This document shows positions 59,121-64,000 of a stretch of 64,000 bases of DNA, piece by piece. The notes beneath the pieces were generated by a model, which was given only the letters and a program-made list of their open reading frames with translations, was not told the origin of the DNA and searched no databases. Source of the stretch: Datisca glomerata (Eukaryota > Streptophyta > Magnoliopsida > Cucurbitales > Datiscaceae); NCBI GenBank assembly GCA_003255025.1, contig QANY01005285.1, positions 137,001 to 201,000 of the forward strand, in the 5' to 3' direction. The position numbers and the translations under genes were made by a program. Position 1 is the stretch's first letter. Each line of letters begins with the position of its first letter.

Positions 59121-60227
59121 CAGATGGAATTAAAATACATTGATTCCATTTCCCGGTTCGTGGCATCTTGTCATTTCTCCCTTTCAGGATCATCCATTGC
59201 TTCTTCATAAGATAATGAATCACCCTTATCAGTGTCAGGCACTAAGACATGTATCTCTAGTTCATAACGAATATGTTGTCTTACAACCCTCCCACTATGA
59301 TGTTACATTGGGTGGTCTGACTTCATCATACGCTATTTCTTCGAGAACTACTTTGCTTCGATGTTTGTAGCTTTCCATATAGTCGTGTTTAAGGAAAGAT
59401 GCATTGGCGATACAAACACATTTTAATCCTTGTGACTATAAAAGTACCCATATCTAGTCTCTAGAGAATAGCCAACGAATATGCATACTTTTCACCATGA
59501 GTCTAACGTTCCAGTCTTGGGTCTAACAACGTGAGCTGATACCCTCATATACATAAATGACGCAAACTGGGTTTGGATCCATTCCATAACTTTAAGAGTG
59601 TATTTCTTACAAACTTAGAAGGGACTACATTCAAAATATATGTTACAGCGTGTAATGCATATCCCCAAAATATAAGTGGTAGCGATGAGTAGTTTAACAT
59701 CAATATAACCATATCTAATAAGGTTCAGTTTCTGCTTTCAGAAACACCATTTTGCTGTGATGTTCCAGGTGTTGTGAGTTGGGATATAATTTCATACTCC
59801 AGTAAGTAATCTTTGAATTCTAAATCCAAGTATTCACCACCTTGATCTGATCGAAGGGTTTTCAATGATTTACCTAATTGCTTTTCAGCTTCGGCGTTGA
59901 AGTCTTAAACTTTCAAAAAGTTTCAGACTTTCTATGCATTAGGTAAGTATAACCATATCTTGAGTAATCGTCAATAAAAATGATGAAATACTCATATATT
60001 GATCGATTCACAGACATCACTATGCACTATCTCAAGTGGTTCCTTGGCTCTTTGGCCCTTTCTAGTGCAAGGTCGCTTGGTCATTTTACCATCTAGACAA
60101 GATTCACAAACATGAAGAGTTGCAACTTTTAGTTCTAGATATATGTCCTAACATAAGATGTCAAAGATTTGTGTTATCATCATCATGAGAAACTCTTTAT
60201 AGTTTGTTACTATTAGGCTTTGCTAAT
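59121..60227 (-). pseudogene. Copia family 2 integrase and linker remnant
   Basis: Minus-strand words: EMESMYFNSIWELVDPPEDV-like near 59150, DEVRPPNVTS (near 59320), SPQLTTPGTSQQNGVSE near 59770, TLRSDQGGEYLDLEF near 59850-59815, and CLDGKMTKRPCTRKG near 60105-60060. These correspond to the linker and integrase, in reverse order along the plus strand. All are broken by stops. Confidence 0.65.
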
Positions 60228-60640
60228 TTAAATAAATTCAGAATTATTTAATGTGCATTTAGTCGATTTAAGCTTATACAGTCCATTCGATACTTTTGCA
60301 TGACAAATATTGAATCTATTCTTAGAAATAATAAACTCATTATTAATTAAAGAAACTTCAAAAAATTGTTCATGCAGTAACGAAAGGGAAATCAAATTTC
60401 TCAAAAATCTAAGAATATAATAAACATCGTTCAAAACTAAATAATTATTTCCAAAATTAAGGTGAATTGTCCCCAATGCTTTCGCTGACATAAGCGCACC
60501 ACCGCTAACTCTCATAATGACCTCACCATCAGCCAACTCCCTTGACGAATCAAGCATCTGCAAAGAAGAACATACATGGTTAGTGGCTCTTGAATCCAGT
60601 ATCCAGGATGACAAATCATATGACACTAAACAAGCTTCAA
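60228..60640 (-). pseudogene. Copia family 2 protease remnant
   Basis: Open for 132 codons: LSSWILDSRATNHVCSSLQM with DSRA in place of DSGA, then ALGTIHLNFGNNYLVLNDVY and ILRFLRNLISLSLLHEQFFE. The arginine at the glycine position of the aspartic protease motif would be expected to abolish activity. Confidence 0.8.
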
Positions 60641-61256
60641 GTACAAGTAAATCACATTTACCTTTCTGTTTCAGCTCGAAGAGATACTTGTTACAGCTTC
60701 TCTTTCGATGACCTTCAACCTCACAATGAAATTAAGCATCTGCAAAGAAGAACATACATGGTTGTTGTCATTCTTGTTCTTCTTAGCTTTCAACAATGTC
60801 TTGGCTTTCTTCCCTTCATTGTTCTTACCTTTTTCCCTTACCATTGATCTTCTTCTTCTTGCTACATTGAACAACAGTGGAAGAAGGCTTTTGCTCGGCA
60901 ACATTTACCTCTGCCTATTTGGTCATACTCTTATTGAGTGACTCAAAAGTCTGTAGTTCATTAAACAATTGGGTCATGATCAATTGTAACTTGTTAATAA
61001 CATAGTTGGTGGTGAATGTAGAAAAAGTAGGTGTGAGTGATTCAAGTATAATGCTGACTTGAGTTCGTTCATCAATGGTCGCCATATGTATTTCTGCCTC
61101 ATGCATTATGTTGATCATGTTCAAAACATGTTCACGCACAAAAGTACGTTTCTTCATCTTGGTCATCATGTAGATCTTAGTAGCCTCCTGATGACTTTGA
61201 TCAGATTGCTGCCTAAACACTGTCTAAAGAGATTCCATAATCTCATCTGTAGTCTC
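60641..61256 (-). pseudogene. Copia family 2 gag remnant, cut at its 5' side
   Basis: From the break: VETTDEIMESL, FRQQSDQSHQEATKIYMMTK, MKKRTFVREHVLNMINIMHE, VSIILESLTPTFSTFTTNYV, NELQTFESLNK. The zinc knuckle is incomplete (FHCEVEGHRKRSC with the first cysteine lost). A 30-base copy of protease-region sequence sits exactly on its N-terminal side. Confidence 0.8.
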
Positions 61257-63137
61257 TACTAGGATCGATCAGTTTTAAAATTAAAGACAATTAGATTTGA
61301 ATCACGAGCAGTTCATGGGTGGAATATAAAAAAAATTCGTTGTAACTTATTTAATCATATTAAATAATTTAGAACCAATTTTAGTTTGGACATGCATATA
61401 CGATATTAAACCGAATAGATTAAGGGGAAACAATTTTTCACCTTTACACTATGTCGGAGAATTTCTAAACTAGTGGAACTCACTCGAGCGTTGTTTGTGT
61501 TGTTTAAGCTTTCAAGATCAAAATCACAAACTTGATCTTCCATGAACGATTTTCAAATTAGTCCACCAACAACCACCTGCTAATTTTAGAAATATAGGTC
61601 ATAAGAATTTTACGTAGGAATTTGAGTGTGGGCTTTCAAAACAATTAAAGAAGAAAAATCAAATATTCTCTTCTTCAAATTAGTTTTAGTGGCAATAGTA
61701 GTGAGGGGAGAAAATGTTTTTCTCTTCCTTTTGTGTATTGATAACAACAATTGTATCTTATTCTCATTATCTCTTTGCAATCAAATTACTATTAGATATT
61801 TATAAAATGATAATTTTTCGTATTTACAAATACACTCATATAATATAAAATTTTTAAAAATTCCCCTAATTATCTATTATTGTAGAAAGTTACATGATCT
61901 CCTAGAGTTTTAGTTGTATTGAAACTCATCAATCCAATTGATAAATATAATTGATCATTATCAATTAATTAATTAATTAATTATATTCAACTAATTATCT
62001 AATAATTAAAAACTAATAAATAATTAATTCAATACAACAATTACACTTAACTAACTTAAGTTACATCACCTATCACATATAGGTGTGGGAAATATACATC
62101 GGTACCAAAACACATTTTGGTCCAACTTAGTTCATTGTATTCTTGTTCTCTGAACTATTTCTAAGACTGAATAGACCCATATGAACAAAGCTTAGGATTC
62201 AAATACCCGGCGAATTTATCTCCATAAATTCCTGACCTATTTAATCCTGACATCATACGACTCCACTATAGGTTCGATGCCGAATCAACTCTCGATTCAC
62301 TCGCGCTACTTTTTTGTTGGTGTAAATAAACACTATTTATTTTCACGGTCACAGAATATTTTAACATAATACTCATCGTGAATATCAGTAACAAAAGAGG
62401 AATATAAAATTACCATTTTATCCATCTTGCTATTTCCTTAATTCATTTATTGACTCTGAATAAGAAATACATTATAGTAAATTATCTCGTACAATTCAGA
62501 GGACTTATTCAATGACTCATTTCATCGAATCATGCAACTGCTACTTAATTAAATTACAATTCCAACAGTCGAGGTATTGCCCGCCAATTCGAACTCACTC
62601 ATTTGACATATCAAATATTGTAACTAGCCAAGTCAAGTTACGTATTCACCTTAGAATTAAGGTAATTATGAAAATACCTTTAAAGTGTACCAATTAGATT
62701 TAGAGCTAGGTAAATAGTTTTGGACTCTAAACTAATTTGTTACCGGTCAATTCAACATGTTCATAACATCTCTAGGTTAACCATTTACGTCTCCACTCTG
62801 ATGCCCCAAGACTGAAATACAACGGTTCAACCTAACAGTCGTAATAAGATTCGATTTCCCAGTGATCCTAAGACTGCGAAATCATACTGAACTATTTCAG
62901 AAGAGTTCATCTGAAGACTCTTCTGTCTTCAATCTTCTTTCATTGACAATAGTTCTAGGACTTGAGTAATTTATAAACGCGCTTAAATTTAAAATAAAAA
63001 TTTTAATTTATTCATAAAAATTCAGTAATACAAATGTCTCAGAAAAAATAAAATATAAATAAATAGTTATTACACGATACTTTATGGACATATTCCAAAA
63101 TAGTTATTACACGATACTTTATGGACATATTCCAACA
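61257..63137 (-). repeat. 3' LTR of copia family 1, with a 37-bp terminal duplication
   Basis: tactaggatcgatcag at the left corresponds to tgctaggatcgatcag of the 41305 LTR. The right end is ttccaaca before atctcccaattgga. The last bases are duplicated: a 37-base unit (63062-63098) is repeated exactly at 63099-63135. A deletion of about 60 bases near 62525 removes the segment with the taataaaagcata block. Confidence 0.85.
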
Positions 63138-64000
63138 ATCTCCCAATTGGACTAAAGTAGGCGTGTACAATCTCTTATCCCCAAGCCCTCCAAATGACCA
63201 TTAAAAACTTTACCGCTTAATGTCTTCGTGAATGGATCTACTAGGTTGTCGATGGTCAAAATATGTGTAACCACAATGTCTCCACGCTAAACAATCTCTC
63301 TAATCAGGTGATACTTACGACTATGTGTTTAGATCTCTTACGGCTTCTAGGTTCCTTAGAATTCACTACAGCCTCACTGTTATCACAATAAAGTGTCATG
63401 GGCTTGTCAGCATCTGGAAAAACTTTCAGAGTCTTCAAGAACTTCCTAAGCCATACAACCTCCTTAGCAGTTTCACAAGCTACCACATATTCAGCTTCCA
63501 TGGTAGAATCAACAATGCAAGATTTCTTGATACTTCTCTATACAACTGCTCCACCATTTAGGATTAACACCGATCCTGAAGTGGACCTCCTGAAGTTCTT
63601 ATTAGCTTGAAAATTGGAATTTGTATACCCCGTCATATTCAAGTCACTACCTGAATACACAAGCATGTAATTCCTTGTTCTCCTAAAATATTTAAGGATA
63701 TGCTTGACACCATTCCAATGCTCGATTCCAGGATTGGATTGGAAACGACTTACTACGCCCTCGACATAGAAAATATCATGTCTAGTGCAAAGCATTGCGT
63801 ACATGAGGCTTCCTACGGCTGAGGTATAGGGTATCCTTCTCATGTCTTCCTCTTCTTGAGGAGTCTTAGGAGACTGCTCCTTAAAGATGCTGACTCCATT
63901 TCTAAAGGGAAGAAATCCCTACCTGAAGTTTTGCATACTAAAGCGATCTAACAGCTTATCAATATAAGATTCTTGATAAAGTACTAATTGTGTGTTCTTC
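63138..64000 (-). pseudogene. Copia RNase H and RT C-terminus
   Basis: Minus-strand pieces: RT end and connection RRIPYTSAVGSLMYAMLCTR then HDIFYVEGVVSRFQSNPGIE (63843-63720). RNase H: TGYTNSNFQANKNFRRSTSG (about 63635), MEAEYVVACETAKEVVWLRK (63501), LYCDNSEAVVNSKEPRSRKR (about 63390). C-terminal pieces such as LVDPFTKTLS lie near 63230. The frame breaks near 63540 and 63310. Closest in-window relative: 37227-37859. Confidence 0.85.

Larger units (their letters stand above)
55442..61256 (-). mobile_element. Copia family 2 retrotransposon, 3' part, itself cut at 61256/61257
   Basis: Minus-strand order: gag (from 61256), protease, integrase, RT, RNase H, purine-rich tract and 3' LTR (57677-55442). 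It interrupts the family 3 element at its left edge and is interrupted in gag by a family 1 element at its right edge. Its LTR is homologous to the solo LTR at 11529-13454. Start of gag and 5' LTR are outside the window. Confidence 0.85.
61257..64000 (-). mobile_element. Copia family 1 retrotransposon, 3' part, running out of the window
   Basis: 3' LTR (63137-61257), purine tract and RNase H/RT on the minus strand. It is inserted in the gag of the family 2 element. The 5' portion is beyond 64000, so a target duplication could not be tested. Confidence 0.85.

Noticed and set aside
1..64000. A previously undescribed defence or biosynthetic system
   Set aside because: All coding sequence that can be recognised belongs to known transposon families or the LRB gene family; no cluster of unknown intact genes is present.

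Overview
This window is plant nuclear DNA, most likely from a eudicot. The evidence is AT-rich sequence packed with Ty1/copia LTR retrotransposons, a plant L1-type LINE, Mutator-like and hAT elements, one intron-containing plant gene of the LRB/POB1 family and one MIR159-type microRNA hairpin. The species cannot be named from the sequence. No bacterial, viral or CRISPR-type system is visible.

Only two loci look like functional host genes. (1) 2742-6367, minus strand: a complete six-exon BTB-BACK gene of the LRB/POB1 family. All splice junctions join in frame to a 551-residue protein, with a TATA box about 180 bases upstream of the ATG. (2) 32866-33050, minus strand: a MIR159-family hairpin whose mature-type sequence lies on the 3' arm, directly against a (GA)n/(CT)n microsatellite.

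Layout: 1-2165, 3' end of a plus-strand copia element (family 1). 2742-6555, LRB-type gene and promoter. 6556-9050, intergenic DNA with small repeats. 9050-18420, a minus-strand LINE broken by a 1.19-kb Mutator-type element (9857-11042, 9-bp target duplication) and by a family-2 solo LTR (11529-13454, 5-bp target duplication). 18420-30740, degenerate copia sequence of another family, interrupted by a family-1 solo LTR (18806-20616) and by a family-1 copia element (21459-29986) whose left edge is a recombination junction. 30745-31495, plus-strand LINE fragment. 32832-33132, MIR159 locus. 33570-34720, degenerate ~63-bp tandem repeats and a SINE-like element. 35077-43216, minus-strand family-1 copia with both LTRs but internal deletions. 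43792-45114, aged hAT-like element. 46571-51407, Mutator-like element with a decayed transposase gene, itself holding a 446-bp hAT MITE with perfect 12-bp termini and an exact 8-bp target duplication. 51490-64000, three minus-strand copia elements nested in one another (family 3 cut by family 2 cut by family 1).

The genes do not form an operon-like unit. The biology shown is two host loci embedded in layered transposon insertions. The order of events can be read: LINE before solo LTR and MITE; MULE before hAT MITE; copia family 3 before family 2 before family 1. Every polyprotein seen has stops, frameshifts or deletions, so no transposon here appears autonomous. Boundaries marked approximate were set by eye from comparison between copies inside the window.
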